A stretch of 64,000 bases of DNA, taken from Spinellus fusiger (Eukaryota; Mucoromycota; Mucoromycetes; Mucorales; Phycomycetaceae). Location: NCBI GenBank assembly GCA_025094145.1, contig JALLLS010000130.1, positions 1 to 64,000 on the forward strand. Reading direction: 5' to 3'. Position 1 is the first letter of the stretch. Each line of letters opens with the position of its first letter. The notes beneath the pieces were generated by a model, which saw only the letters and a program-made list of their open reading frames with translations, had not been told where the DNA came from and did no database searches. Positions 12,841 through 24,233 of this stretch are shown in pieces. Made by a program: the position numbers and the translations under genes.

Positions 12841-14719
12841 TATTTATATAAAAATTTAAAACTTAGTTATAGTACAGACACAAAGATATATAAAAATAAA
12901 AATATATAAAACTATGGTAAAGCAATACACCTTTAGTGAACTAAGATTAGGATTGGTTGTTGTTAAGACATAAAAAAAACAATCCCCATCTTAGCATTCA
13001 AAGCCAATGGTGTATAAGTAAGGAACCATCAATGATCGACCCAATGACATTCACAGACAGATGTTGAGTGAGTTCTACCACCCTATTTTCTTCGAATAGC
13101 ATTCCATCTTTGTTCATCTATAGCCTCAGACAAAGAATAACACCGGATAAACAGCTAGGATACTACTGAGTTTTACAACAAGGGAGTATGAAAGTCCATC
13201 AGAGGCCAATCAATGGAGATAAAGAAAAGAGTGCCAGTGGAGTTTGGCCTTTATCGATTTCCTAGATACAACTAACTGTCGGACCGTTGCAAAAATGAAA
13301 ATGGGCGGGTGTGTATGTGTCGTTTATACATTGGACATTGAACATTGGATGCCATCCTATGAAAGTTTCAAGGAAGGGTAGAGCTTAGGAATAAGATAAG
13401 TCCAATAGAAAAAAGTAGAGATGGATTAGTGTAGGGTGCAAGAGCCGATAGGGAATATAATAGCAACTAAAAGCAATGCAGTGTCCAGCACTCGAGCAGT
13501 GTTTCCTTTTCCATTCTTTTCTTTCATATGATCATCACTTGATGCATTTGTTATAGAATTAACCTTCAATAGGTATAGACAGAAAGGTGCCTAGCCACTA
13601 TAGAATATATGGATGGCTTTGGTAAGAGGGTTCTAAAGAGGGTTTATGTGCTTTATACTCTATAGTCCTACTATTATGAATAGAGCAATAGATCAATATG
13701 AATTTGTAAATATCATAGGCAAAGACATTGGAAGGTGGTGGATAGACAAAAGGTTCAAACTCTATTTCAAAAGAATCCTACCAAATTATAATCTTATCAG
13801 ACTAATGCATGGAGATGAAAGATATGCCACTGAAGTTGAAATGTTTTAGCTCTTTCTGCATCTTACTTTATTATATGGGTGCTAAGCAGAGGGAGATCCT
13901 CTTCTTTTTATAGAGAGATACAGTAAAAAGTGACTATTTTATTAAGAAAATGAATAGAGTGGATAAAATAGAGTATACTTATATTTCTTTGCTATATCTA
14001 CATCTCATTGTTAATGCCTTGTTCTTAATTTCAATTTACTTGATTATTGTTACAACTATTATTATACGAATAAATACATCTCCTATAACTAAGGTATACA
14101 TATGCACTGGAAAATAGAAAATATTAGACCATTTATTCTAATAATACTCTATATTTTTGGAATTATTATGTTCTTTAGGATAGTTTTATTGATGGAAATA
14201 GAACAGTAGGAGTGGCTCTTTTATTTTCTATTCATGAATAAGAATCTAATACTTCAATAACATGTATTCATCTAAATCTATTTTATTGTTTGTACACTGC
14301 AGATTAAATAAATGATTAATAAACAATCCATCATTCCACTTCTCCTGTAAGCTAAATTCGCATTGGATGACTGCTGACACTCTACTGCTATGTTTCATTT
14401 AAAGTTATCACACCATTGACATGATAGATCATGGATACTCAATGGTATCCTGTGTTTTGTTACACGGTGTACTTAAACTGTGAGTGTTAAAATAGCACAC
14501 AATGAATTCTTTTTATATCTATGAAATGAAAGCATGAACCTTCATCTGGTCTTGTAGAGTGTTGTGCTTCATACACCCCAAAGGAAAAAGGCTATCCTTT
14601 ATTATTAGTATTATTATTAGTATTATTATTAGTATTATTATTAGTATTATTATTAGTATTATTATTAGTATTATTATTAGTATTATTATATTATTATTAG
14701 TGTTAGTATTAGTATTATT

Positions 14720-14753
<34 letters not shown>

Positions 14754-15640
14754 GTATCATTACTACTATTATCATTAGTATTATCATTAGTATTATTACT
14801 ACTATTATCATTAGTATTAGTATTATTACTACTATTATCATTATTATTATAACAAATCATGAAATTTATTTTTATAGTGGTGATAAGCCATTGCACTTGA
14901 TTTCTTTATGTAATAAAAGTATGTTTCCAAGACAGTTTCTTTGTGTATGTACGTGTGTGTTGGAAGAATAAAATCTTACACATCTTACTATAGAAGCCTA
15001 TAGTCTATCGCTAATACACCTTCTATTCCTATCTCTGTTACAAATGGATACTTTTATGACGAATGTTTCAAGTCGATAAACAATCTACAACGCATGTTGT
15101 TCGTAGGATACACAGATATCCTTGTCCATGATAGCTCCAATAGTGTATTTTTAGTACCTTTGATTTCTCCCAAGGTTTATTTATTATTCATCACTGTTTG
15201 GTACTTTTATTTTCTCCTAAACACATGCTCATCCCATCTACCTCTGTCTCCACAAGATAGGCGTTGCATCTGCTCTTTCTATTGGCTGCTCTGGGTAGGA
15301 TTGGATGTTTATTCGCACAACATTACCTTTTATTTTTATTTTTATTTTTATATCTATATAGAATATAAAATAAAAAGGAGAGTAGATGTCTATATTACAT
15401 TCGAATGTCAACACCAATCATGAGAATGAAATGGTGTTATTGCCTAAGGTATTGTTCAGGAGAAGAAGAAAAAGGGAGGTGGCAAGTCAGTAAAAGAGTA
15501 AAAGACATGAATTAGATTTGCCCCTTTGCTATGAATTAAAGGCCAGAGTTAGCTCTCTGCCATGGACTTTTAATGGAGAGTGGACATTGTTCTTCTCCTT
15601 ACAAGACAGTGGGTACCGAAGCAGAAAAAGAAAAAGAAGC
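12841..15640. other. Intergenic region without recognised genes
   Basis: About 2.8 kb of AT-rich DNA. It contains a long trinucleotide-type microsatellite (14597-14852) and no convincing gene. A 67-codon frame at 13646-13849 and a 109-codon frame at 15094-15423 have no recognisable motifs or splice context. Confidence 0.55.
14597..14852 (+). repeat. Long microsatellite of att/tag triplets
   Basis: About 250 bp of attattagtatt-type units, first as a regular 12-bp pattern and then with irregular triplets (actattatc, gttagtatt). Long open frames on both strands here (poly-Asn, poly-Ile, poly-Leu) are artefacts of the repeat. Confidence 0.95.
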
Positions 15641-15652
15641 ACTATAGAAGAA

Positions 15653-15660
15653 TATATAAA
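15653..15660 (+). promoter_or_regulatory. Probable TATA box of the small secreted protein gene
   Basis: TATATAAA lies 111 bp upstream of the ATG at 15771, in otherwise purine-rich DNA. The assignment is by position and consensus only. Confidence 0.4.
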
Positions 15661-15770
15661 AAAAATAGAGAGAGAGGAAATCCTCATAAAGATCATCCAT
15701 GGATTCTATATAAAAAGAGACTTAACAAGCCATGGTAAGATATTCACAAGACACTCTTTTATTCTCTACT

Positions 15771-16057
15771 ATGAAGTCCACTCTTTTCATCACTGTTTTT
15801 GCCCTCTTTGCTGTTTCTGCCTATGCTCTTCCTCATGGCCATCCTAGCCACTCCAGCCACTCCAGCCACTCTTCTACAAAGGCCTCCAACATTGGTAATG
15901 AAGGAAACACTAGTGGACTTGTAAGTGAAGACTCTCTTTTAAAAAGACAACATATGTTCAACAGTATCTAACATTATATTTCTAGTTGAACAACCTCTTG
16001 AAGGGCGGTATTCTTAACAATAACAGCAAACAAGTCAATGTTCATCAAGGAAAATAG
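15771..16057 (+). CDS. Small secreted His/Ser-rich protein, two exons
   Basis: Exon 1 is 15771-15920 (50 codons). The 65-bp intron has donor GTAAGT, a ctaac branch-like element and acceptor ttctag. Exon 2 is 15986-16057 and ends in TAG. The product is 73 aa. Residues 1-19 (MKSTLFITVFALFAVSAYA) form a textbook signal peptide with an AYA cleavage site. The mature part starts LPHGHPSHSSHSSHSS, a short His/Ser repeat, and ends in an Asn-rich, Leu-containing tail (LNNLLKGGILNNNSKQVN). No cysteines are present, so it is not a disulfide-stabilised peptide. Reading through the intron would give a different C-terminus with an early stop. The family is not recognised. A cell-wall, metal-binding or secreted-peptide role is possible but unproven. 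Confidence 0.75.
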
Positions 16058-16333
16058 AATTCTCTCCATAGAAACAGCACTCTTTCTTTATTTTGAGGAA
16101 AACTGCCAGTTCCTACTATTGTTGTTATTTCTATTTCTATTTTTTATTTTGCATAATAAAATCTGTTTCATTTCTCCAGACTTTATTCTCCTTGCTATAC
16201 TTTCTTTTATTTTTTATTTTATTCCCTTAATAGAAAATACGAGTAGCTGTCTAAACAAGTCACAATGTGACGTTACCATGTTAAGCATAGCATGTCTCCA
16301 TGCAAAGCCAAAAAAAAAAGGTGAACTCAATCA

Positions 16334-17282
16334 ATGATGGCCCATCAGCAGATCGAACGTAACCAAGAGGCCACTGTTTATGTTGGCAATCTTGACGAAC
16401 GCTGTAGTGATTCTCTTATTTGGGAATTGATGCTCCAAGCAGGCCCTGTAGGTAATAGACACCAAGGCAACAGACACCCAAGAGATGAACAAGCTAAAAA
16501 GGTCTGTTTTGTGCCTAGTCAACGTGCACCTGCCCAAAGACAGAGTGACACAATCCCACCAGGGCTATGGGTTCTGTGAGTTCCTGACAGAAGAAGACGC
16601 AGACTATGCCATTAAGATCATGAACCAAATACGACTCTATGGCAAACCCATCCGCGTGAACAAGGTGAGTTGGATGAAGATATCAACACAACAAGCAGTA
16701 GACCCTAGCTGACCCCATGAGGACGCCTAGGCAACATCAGACAAGAAGAATCTCGATGTAGGCGCCACACTCTTTATTGGCAATCTGGATCCAGACGTAG
16801 ATGAAAAGCTTCTTTACGACACCTTTAGTGCGTTTGGAGTGATTGTCCAAACCCCTAAAATAGCACGCGACCCTGAGACTGGCAGCTTCAAGGGCTTTGG
16901 ATTTGTGAGCTTTGATAACTTTGAGTCTGCTGATGCCGCTGTGGATGCCATGGACAACCAATACCTAATGAACAAGCAGATCTCGGCTTCTTATGCCTTT
17001 AAGAAGGACGGACGAGGAGAACGTCATGGTTCGGCTGCTGAGCGTCTCTTGGCGTCGGAGGGAAGAAAGAATGTGCAGATGCCCAACCGCTTGTTTGCCG
17101 GTGCTGCCAGTGCAGTGAGTGCACCCAATGTCCCTCCTCCTTTCCCACCCGCACCCCAATCCATGATGACGTATCCAGCTGCTCCAGGCTTTAGACCTCC
17201 TCCTCCTCCTCCTAGCGGCCCTCCTCCCAATGCCTATGGAAGGCCTTCTATTGGCTATCCAACACAGCCTTATGCTTGGTGA
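16334..17282 (+). CDS. SF3B4: Splicing factor 3b subunit 4 (SF3B4/Hsh49/Sap49)
   Basis: An RNA-binding subunit of the SF3b complex of the U2 snRNP, acting in nuclear pre-mRNA branch-site recognition. Exons are 16334-16451, 16519-16664 and 16731-17282, with 67- and 66-bp introns. The product is about 271 aa. RRM1 (about 13-90) has RNP2 VYVGNL and RNP1 GYGFCEF. The linker to RRM2 reads [13 protein letters not shown], as in family members. RRM2 (about 99-180) has [14 protein letters not shown] and GFGFVSF. The signature [13 protein letters not shown] follows, and the tail is rich in proline and glycine ([11 protein letters not shown]). The tail is shorter than in animals. Two consecutive ATGs start the frame, so the exact start may be 16334 or 16337. 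Assignment is confident from both RRMs and the linker. Confidence 0.95.
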
Positions 17283-17425
17283 AAAATAAATTCAGTTGTT
17301 TGTGACTGTGGGGCTTCTTTTGTAACGAAATAAGCAACCTAAAAATAATCATGACTTGAATTTCTCAAGCCGCTTCCCTTTTATTTTTTCCCTTGCTTTA
17401 CTTATTGACAGTTTTTTTTTATATC

Positions 17426-19818
17426 ATGGACAGACCCATTGTCAAGGGATATTTACCACCTGCCCTACGTAAAGAGAGTGCAGTGACGAAGCGACAGTCA
17501 CTCAAGTCCACCAAAGGCACGGATGGGGCTGGCTCAGTACCAGAGTTTATTCAGAAGCTGTTTCGGTAATGCTTTGTCATCCAGTCCCTTTGTTAGCAAA
17601 CCACTCTTGGCTAATAGACTTGTTGTTGCCGCTGTTGCCGTTGTTGTATTGTACTGTAGTATGTTGGAGAATAAGGCATTCAAAAATACCTTTTGCTGGG
17701 GTCCTACTGGAAAGACATTTATTGTCAAAGATACCAATGAGTTCTCAAAGACGATTCTTCCCAAGCACTTTAAGCACTGCAACTTTGCTAGTTTTGTTCG
17801 TCAGCTCAACAAGTATGACTTTCACAAGGTCCGTAATGCTGAAGACGCACCCAAGTCCTACAGTGACCAGGTAACGTAGAGCCAAGAGCTGTCCTTTTTT
17901 TATCTCACCCATAGGCGTGGGAGTTTGTCCACCCAAAATTCATTAGAGACCGTAAAGATTTGCTAGAGGAAATCCGACGAAAGACACCCGGCAAACAGAA
18001 AAAGGACGACATGTACAATGAGTCGGAAGTACTGCACACACCAGTAGAGTCTTGCTCTGTGGTGGATCCAATAAGAAATGTTAAGGAGATGATGGCAGGT
18101 CTGCAGTCTCAAATAAAACAGCTCGAGCAATCGCGTACTGAACTAGAAACAACATTGGAGAAGCGCCAACACATGGACAGAACATTACTGAATGAGTTTA
18201 TGCAGCTGAATGAGAACATGGCAGCCAAAGATACACTGATACAGCAGTTTCTTCAGCAGACCGTTGTCCAAGGTAAAGATGCCTGTTGTGAATGTTTTGT
18301 GTAGGATTCTGTGTAGGATTCTGTGTAGGATTCTGTGTAGGATCCCTTCTATAGTTCTTGCCTACAGTCTGCAGATGGAATCTCTTTGTCCACTCACTTT
18401 ATTCTCTCTTTCCCCCCCTTTTCTCTACTCTTTTTCTTTCTTTCTTTCTTTCTTTGAATAGAGCGCGGTCATACCCCTGGCACAAGCTCAGACGCCTATG
18501 CTCTTTTGATGTCCTATTCAGAGGCAGCGCGTTCCAATACAGAACAGCTCGAGAGAATCACTCAACTCCATGCTGCCCAGTGCTCCACTCCTTGGAGAAC
18601 ACCCAGCCACTCTCCCATCCAATCACATCCCCCATCCGCCCTGTCTTCTCCAGACAAGGAGACGGTGTTGATCAAGGAAGAGGAGAGACTCGACCCCAGC
18701 CACTCTGGCAGTTCCGTGGAGAGAAGAGGAGAAACAGCAGACACAGACTACACCTCCGCAGGTACCTCCACAGGCACTGGACAACAGGCACTGGACAACT
18801 CAGGCAGTCTGGTGAAGGCACCATGGAAGAAGACAGGAGATGGACTGGCCTTTGTCACTCTGGGACGGTCAATCCAGTCCACCTCCAACGACAAGCCCTC
18901 CATTCGACTGACACTGACACAGCCCTCCCAAGCACTGGAGACAGTCCAGCAAAAGGGACCTGGATGGACAGTCCCACCACGCATTCTTCTTGTGGACGAT
19001 GACTCAGTCTACCGCGACATCAGTGGAAGACTGTTGCAGGTCATTGGATGCACCATTGATCTGGCCAAGGACGGTGTAGAAGCCATTGGTAAAATGGGGG
19101 CAGAGAAGTACGATCTGATTTTGATGGTAAGTCAGTGGCTCTGTAGTATGCTTATACAACTGTTCTAAAGGATATTGTTATGCCTAACCTGGACGGTATT
19201 TCTGCCACCCGCAACATCCGACAATACGATGCCCTGACACCCATTATCTCCATGACATCCAACTTCACAGACAGCGACATTATGCAGTATATTGGCAGTG
19301 GCATGACGGACATCCTCCCCAAGCCCTTTTCAAAGAGAACACTGTACAGCATGCTAGAGAAGTACTGTGCTCATTTGAGGGCGATTCAGAGAGGAGAGGG
19401 GAGTGTGGACCAGATTACAGCAGTACAGCGTGGTCTTGGCTCCTTGGGACTTCCTCTGCCGCCGTCCCTGATGCCATCGATCAGAGAGGTGGGGGAGAGC
19501 AGCACCAGTGCGGGTGAGGCAGCAGGCGGCAGTCCCTCCACTGCCAACCCATCCGCCCCCTTTGCCCCCTACCCTTATCCCGCCATCAACACAGCAGTGG
19601 AATTCAATCCAGGCTACCCACTGCCCACCCCCTCCACCTTTTGGGTATCGCAGGACCAGCAGAAACCACTCCCTGTGAATGAGTCCGTGCCTGTGAATGG
19701 GTCCACCGCCGCCAATGATCTCAAGTTCAGATGGACAGGTGTTCCAACAGCAGCACCTGTGTATGCCATGATGACACCAAAGAAGAGACGATTGGGAGAG
19801 AATGAAGAACGCCCCTAG
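17426..19818 (+). CDS. SKN7: Skn7-type transcription factor: HSF DNA-binding domain plus response-regulator receiver
   Basis: A nuclear stress and cell-wall regulator at the end of a fungal His-Asp phosphorelay. Exons are 17426-17565, 17660-17870, 17915-18272, 18462-19126 and 19171-19818, giving about 673 aa. The HSF-type DNA-binding domain (about 38-130) reads VPEFIQKLFRMLEN, then FASFVRQLNKYDFHKV and AWEFVHPKF. A coiled coil follows (about 165-220). The receiver domain (about 408-525) has the acidic triad DDD at 415-417, phospho-acceptor Asp459 (LILM|DIVMPNLDG), switch Thr487 and Lys509 (LPKPF), so it should be phosphorylatable. Intron 4 falls exactly before the codon for Asp459. Intron 3 (188 bp) is unusually long and contains a minisatellite and a (cttt)n tract. 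The Ser/Thr/Pro-rich linker is typical. Confidence 0.95.
18294..18348 (+). repeat. Minisatellite in SKN7 intron 3 (gtgtaggattct, about 4 units)
   Basis: Four head-to-tail 12-bp units lie just after the donor of intron 3. Each unit contains a TAG, so retention would stop translation in most frames. A (cttt)n pyrimidine tract sits at the acceptor end of the same intron. Confidence 0.9.
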
Positions 19819-20332
19819 TAGTAGTTGCATGTAGATTCTATTTATTATGAGTTCTCTACTTATGGCTTTATTATACTCTACACCCGTGTATATATGATTC
19901 TTTTTTTTCTTTTTTTTCTTTTTCTTTTCCCTCTTCTTTTCATAACAAACATTTACATAGGCATTCTCCAACTCATATGCACCACCATGCACAGTCACAT
20001 GCATCTCCATAGGCACAACCACCCACAGAAAGAGAAAGAGAAAGTAAACCCCACCACCACATACACCACATACACCACCACCTCCTCCCCTTCCTACAAC
20101 GACAGACCTATATCAAGAAAGAAAGAGACTTCTCCACTGCAATGCCACCTATTCTACGGAATCATCCATACCCTCATGTTTGAAAGAAAAGAGAAAACAA
20201 TAATGACAAATATGAACATTCATCTTACTCTTCCCTTTTCCTCCCTATTGTTACAAAGAACACAAATAAATTCAGAGTGAGTGACTTGTTTATTATCTGT
20301 CCATTCCTCTCTTTCTCAATGTCTCCCCTTTT
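19819..20332. other. Convergent 3' intergenic region
   Basis: This lies between the SKN7 stop and the end of the 72-residue minus-strand gene. It contains a T-rich tract at 19890-19935 and a (cacatacac)n low-complexity block around 20045-20085. It presumably holds the 3' UTRs of the two convergent genes. No independent gene was recognised; the long minus-strand frame across 19354-20022 is an antisense shadow of SKN7. Confidence 0.5.
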
Positions 20333-20551
20333 TCACCATCCGCCTGTCTGTGGTGTATCTCCCCACCCTTGACTTTCTGTAGGTGCACCTCCCCAAGACG
20401 GGTCACAGTCATCTTTAAGACGAAACTTCTTCAACAAAGAGTCCCGGGACTGGTCATTTGAAATGGGTATCTCTATAGCAACAGGCACTCTTGTTTTGAG
20501 CCACTCCTCACGTGTCTTCCACTGAGGCTCACCAGGATGAAGAGGTAACAT
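20333..20551 (-). CDS. Small conserved-looking hypothetical protein, 72 aa
   Basis: The chosen start is the ATG directly after a pyrimidine-rich promoter tract (repeated ttttctcc on the coding strand), giving MLPLHPGEPQWKTREEW and a 72-residue product. Residues are mostly polar, with KTREEWLKTRVPVAIEIP, then SRDSLLKKFRLKDDCDP, and a Trp/Gly-rich tail GWGDTPQTGGW. There is no signal peptide or membrane segment. An upstream in-frame ATG at 20722 (MALQRQWASRK) could be a first exon spliced to the acceptor gagcctcag, but the donor is poor. The gene is divergent from BOP1, 258 bp away. The family is not recognised. The sequence character suggests a real intracellular protein. Confidence 0.6.
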   Translation of the reverse strand: MLPLHPGEPQWKTREEWLKTRVPVAIEIPISNDQSRDSLLKKFRLKDDCDPSWGGAPTESQGWGDTPQTGGW

Positions 20552-20809
20552 GAGAAAAGGAGAAAAGGAGAAAAGGAGAAAAAGAAAGAAAGAAAGAGAT
20601 GCAACCACCCTTCTCCCTTCCTCACACCAACATCCACACACAAAAGAACATGTTGAGACCCCGACACACAACAAGTCAGTCACACTTATCTTCCTGCTTG
20701 CCCACTGTCTTTGCAAAGCCACGCTTGTCGTTCCTACTTTTCTCCCCCATTTTTCATCTTTTTTTTTTCTTTCTTCTTCTCTTCTTCTCTTTTTCTTTCC
20801 TTCTTTACT

Positions 20810-23562
20810 ATGGGTAAAAAAGAAACACCCAAAAAGTCAGTGGTGGCTGCACCTGTCTTGAAGAGAGTGTCTTCTCCTGCCACAAAGACAACGCCTAAAC
20901 AAAAACCAACACAAAAGCCAACACAAAAGCCAACACAAAAGCCAACACAAAAGCCAACAGCCACAGTAGAAAAAAAGACACCCTCACGTAAACGACACGT
21001 AGTAGAAGAGAGTGATTCTGATGAAGAAGAGGGGTTCGGAGATATTGAAATTGATATGGGATCTTCTGACGAGGAAGATGAGGAAGACGAAGAGATAATG
21101 AGTGGATCCGACAGTGATGTTGATTTTCCCGGACTGTCTTTAAGTGACAGCCAAGATATCAGTGGTGAAGAAGACGAAGAAGATGACAACGACGACACAT
21201 TTGATTCTGACTATGATTCTGATGCTGAGCAAGACGCATTGGAAAAGGGAGGATTGCCTTATGTTGGGTAAGCAAGCAAACACCTCATGTAAACCCACTC
21301 ACCTATTCTCCATAGACCCAAAATGGCCAATGGAAAGCTGCCTGCTGTCAGACTTCCTGACATTGAGGCTGATTACGACAGTGACTCCTCCACAGAAGAG
21401 GTAACCTCCTCTCCCTGTCTACTCAGACACACTCAACTCCTCTTTGTAGACCGAAAACACAGTGGGAGACATCCCCCAGGAATGGTACAAGGATTTGCCT
21501 CACATTGGCTACGACGTCAATGGTAAAAAGATCCTCAGACCCGCCACTGCAGATGAACTCGACAAATTCCTATCCACCATGGAAGACCCTGATGCATGGA
21601 GAACTGTTCGCAGCGACAAGGAAGGAAAGGACTTTGTGCTGAATGACGAGGAGATGGACATTATCCAGCGTCTCCAGGGTGGGGCTATTCCTGATGCTGG
21701 CTACAATCCCTATGAGCCTACGGTGGAGTGGTTCACGAGTAAGACAGAGGTCATGCCCATTTCTGCCCGTCCTGAACCCAAGAGCCGCTTTGTGCCCTCC
21801 AAGTGGGAGGCTAAGAAGGTAAGGCATTGGCGGGAACCAGGAGGGTGTGCTGACAGACCTAGGTAATGAAAATTGTACGTGCCATTCGAGAAGGCCGTAT
21901 TGTTCCCCGTGCTCCCAAGGAGGAGAAGCCTCGCTTCTATAATATGTGGGGTGAGGACAGCACACCTCGAGAGAACCATGTGATGCATGTGGCTGCTCCC
22001 AAGATGAAGCTGCCTGAGCACGACGAGAGCTACAATCCTCCTGCTGAGTATCTGCTGGATGACGAGGAGATGAAGCAGTGGAATGAGATGGAAGAGGAGG
22101 AGAGACCCAAGAACTATCTGCCCAAGAAGTAAGTGCGGCCATCTATGGAGATGGAGTGGCAGAATACTGATGAGGGATGCCGTGTCAACAGATACACAAG
22201 TCTGCGCAAGGTGCCTGCCTATGACAGATTCACACAAGAAAGATTCCAGCGTTGTTTGGATCTCTACCTTGCTCCCCGTGTAAAGAAGAACAGAGTAAGT
22301 GGGCGGCTCACCTTGCCCTAAATTGCTTGACTCCATCTCACTCTACCTCATCTGTGTTTGTTAGCTGAACATTGATCCTGAATCCTTGGTCCCTAAATTG
22401 CCCAGCCCCAAGGACCTCCGACCCTTCCCCACCCACCAGTCCATGGCATATGAGGGCCACACAGCACGCATCCGCTGTCTGTCTGTCCATCCTGGAGGCC
22501 TCTACGCTCTCTCTGGTGCAGACGACCAGACCTGTCGCCTGTGGGAAGTATCCACCGGCCGCTGTCTGTTCATGTGGAATCTCAAGGCAGTGATCCACGC
22601 CATTGCATGGAACACACACCCCGACATGTGGCTGTTTGCTGTCTCTGTGGGCGATGGAGAGGTTCTTTTGATCTCTCCTCCTAAACTGTCCAACCCTGCC
22701 CAGATCGCCACAGTGGATCAATTCGTCAAGGGAGGATTCGCCAACACAGCCACAGAAGAGGAGTCCAAGGCAGTGTCGTGGAACAGAGCCACCGCCAGCG
22801 AAGAGGAAAAGTACGGCATCAAGATCCGACTAGTGCACACCCAGGCAGTGAAGCAGATTGTATGGCATCGCAAGGGAGACTACTTTGCCACAGTGGCTCC
22901 TGATGCCAAGAACTTTGCTGTGCTGATGCATCAGACGACAAAGCATTCTACCCAGACACCCTTCAAACGTCTCAAGGGACTGGTACAAAAGGTGCAATTC
23001 CATCCTATCAAGCCTGTGTTCTTTGTCGCGACTCAGATCTACGTACGTGTTTATGACCTGATGCGACAGGAGCTGGTCAAGACACTGCAGCCTAGTGTAA
23101 AGTGGATTTCCAGTATTGACATTCATCCAGGAGGAGACAATGTCATTATTGGCAGTTATGACAAGAGAGTGTGTTGGTTTGATATGGACCTGAGCTCACG
23201 GCCCTACAAGTCATTACGGTAAGAACCACACTCTATGCAACTCGGCTGATGCTGTCTTAGATTCCACACCAAGGCTGTGCGTCAAGTCGCCTACCACCAG
23301 AGATATCCTCTGTTTGCGTCTGCTTCTGATGACGGCACCATTCAAATTTTCCATGGCATGGTCTATAATGATCTTCTCCAGAACCCTCTGATTGTGCCTG
23401 TTAAGATCCTCAGGGGACACTCTGAGAAGGATGGATTAGGTAAGCTGGTTAGTTGCATGATGTTGGCTAATTGTAGTAGGTGTTCTGAACATTGAATTCC
23501 ATCCCACCCAGCCATGGATCTTCTCTTCAGGTGCTGATGGTTCATTGAGACTCTGGACTTGA
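20810..23562 (+). CDS. ERB1: Ribosome biogenesis protein BOP1/Erb1
   Basis: The scaffold of the nucleolar PeBoW complex (with Pes1/Nop7 and WDR12/Ytm1), needed for processing of 27S/32S pre-rRNA into 25S/28S and 5.8S. Eight exons: 20810-21267, 21316-21400, 21450-21818, 21863-22128, 22192-22294, 22365-23218, 23261-23439 and 23480-23562. The seven introns are 40-70 bp and the product is about 798 aa, as in yeast Erb1. The N-terminus is basic with five KPTQ-type tandem repeats, followed by a long Asp/Glu/Ser acidic region (nucleolar character). The BOP1NT domain (about 190-430) carries [20 protein letters not shown] and [12 protein letters not shown]. The WD40 propeller follows, starting [17 protein letters not shown] and ending [13 protein letters not shown]. 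The last acceptor is ambiguous between tag|TAG and tagtag|GTG; the second gives [12 protein letters not shown], the better family match. Confidence 0.96.
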
Positions 23563-23725
23563 ATGTTCTGAGTCTGGCCTAGCCTAGAGAAAGAAGAAGA
23601 GAACTTGAAAGAAAACTTAGAGAGAACGGACTGACTGTATTGAATAGTAAATTTGTTTTTTTTTTTAATGTGTATATGACAATGAAAATGAAAAAAAAAA
23701 TAAAACAAAACAAAACAAAACAAAA

Positions 23726-24121
23726 TCATTCTTCTCTTTTTGTAGTCCTAGTGGTGGTGACATGAGGAGGAAGGGAAGGAGGAGGAGAAGAAGAATGAGG
23801 AGAAGGAAGGGCGGATTTACTTCCATAGGCCATGGTCTTCTTATATTCTGCAGTGGCTGTGGGAGATACCTTTGTAGACAGACCCAGTGGTGTTGAGTGA
23901 CGCCAAGCACCAAACCACCCATAGGAAAACACCAGTTCGTTGGCTACAATCTCACCCAGCCCAAGCATAACACCATTAAAGAAGGGGAGAATAAAGTTGA
24001 TCGTCGATGATTTAAGAAACCATAGCAGGGTAGGGTGGCGGTACCAGGCGTGCTTGATGAGAAGATCGCGCGGCTGTCTTGGATCGGTAGACAGGGACGA
24101 GTGAGTGTCGAAAAGTGACAT
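23726..24121 (-). CDS. MIM1: Mitochondrial import protein Mim1
   Basis: A fungal-specific outer mitochondrial membrane protein that, with Mim2, inserts alpha-helical outer-membrane proteins and assists TOM assembly. A single exon encodes 131 aa. The diagnostic segment NFILPFFNGVMLGLGEIV continues into ANELVFSYGWF, forming a single transmembrane helix with a GxxxG-like pattern. It is preceded by a short N-terminal region. The C-terminal tail is Ser/Pro/Thr-rich and low-complexity (SSSPPPSLPPH), an extension not needed for the core. The gene is convergent with ERB1 (163 bp apart) and divergent from OST5. Recognition rests on the membrane segment, which is the conserved part of this short family. 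Confidence 0.88.
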   Translation of the reverse strand: MSLFDTHSSLSTDPRQPRDLLIKHAWYRHPTLLWFLKSSTINFILPFFNGVMLGLGEIVANELVFSYGWFGAWRHSTPLGLSTKVSPTATAEYKKTMAYGSKSALPSPHSSSPPPSLPPHVTTTRTTKREE

Positions 24122-24233
24122 GAGGCAGACACTTCTACCCTACGTCAGCATCTCGTTTTTCCCCCCTCATCATCGGACACTGAATTGTTGAGTGAGGAAG
24201 AAGAAAGCGTCAAAGAGAACATCATCTCTTCCC
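24122..24233. promoter_or_regulatory. Compact divergent promoter between MIM1 and OST5
   Basis: Only 112 bp separate the two start codons, so the 5' UTRs and promoter elements of both genes must lie here or overlap. No TATA consensus is visible. There is a ttttttcccccc-type homopolymer block and a gaagaagaaag stretch. Confidence 0.6.

Noticed and set aside
13646..13849. 67-codon plus-strand frame (GKDIGRWWIDKRFK)
   Set aside because: Protein-like in part, but no motif, splice context or neighbour supports it.
14519..14896. Long open frames on both strands (poly-Asn, poly-Ile/Leu)
   Set aside because: They are translations of a trinucleotide-type microsatellite.
15094..15423. 109-codon hydrophobic frame
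   Set aside because: Hydrophobicity comes from T-rich low-complexity DNA; no signal of conservation.
19354..20022. 222-codon minus-strand frame
   Set aside because: Mostly antisense to the last SKN7 exon; the remainder is T-rich 3' sequence without motifs.
20551..20722. Upstream exon MALQRQWASRK for the 72-aa gene
   Set aside because: No good donor site in the right phase; the intervening frame is pyrimidine-rich promoter-like DNA. Kept only as an alternative.
20734..21198. 154-codon minus-strand frame rich in Ser
   Set aside because: Antisense of the acidic N-terminal region of ERB1.
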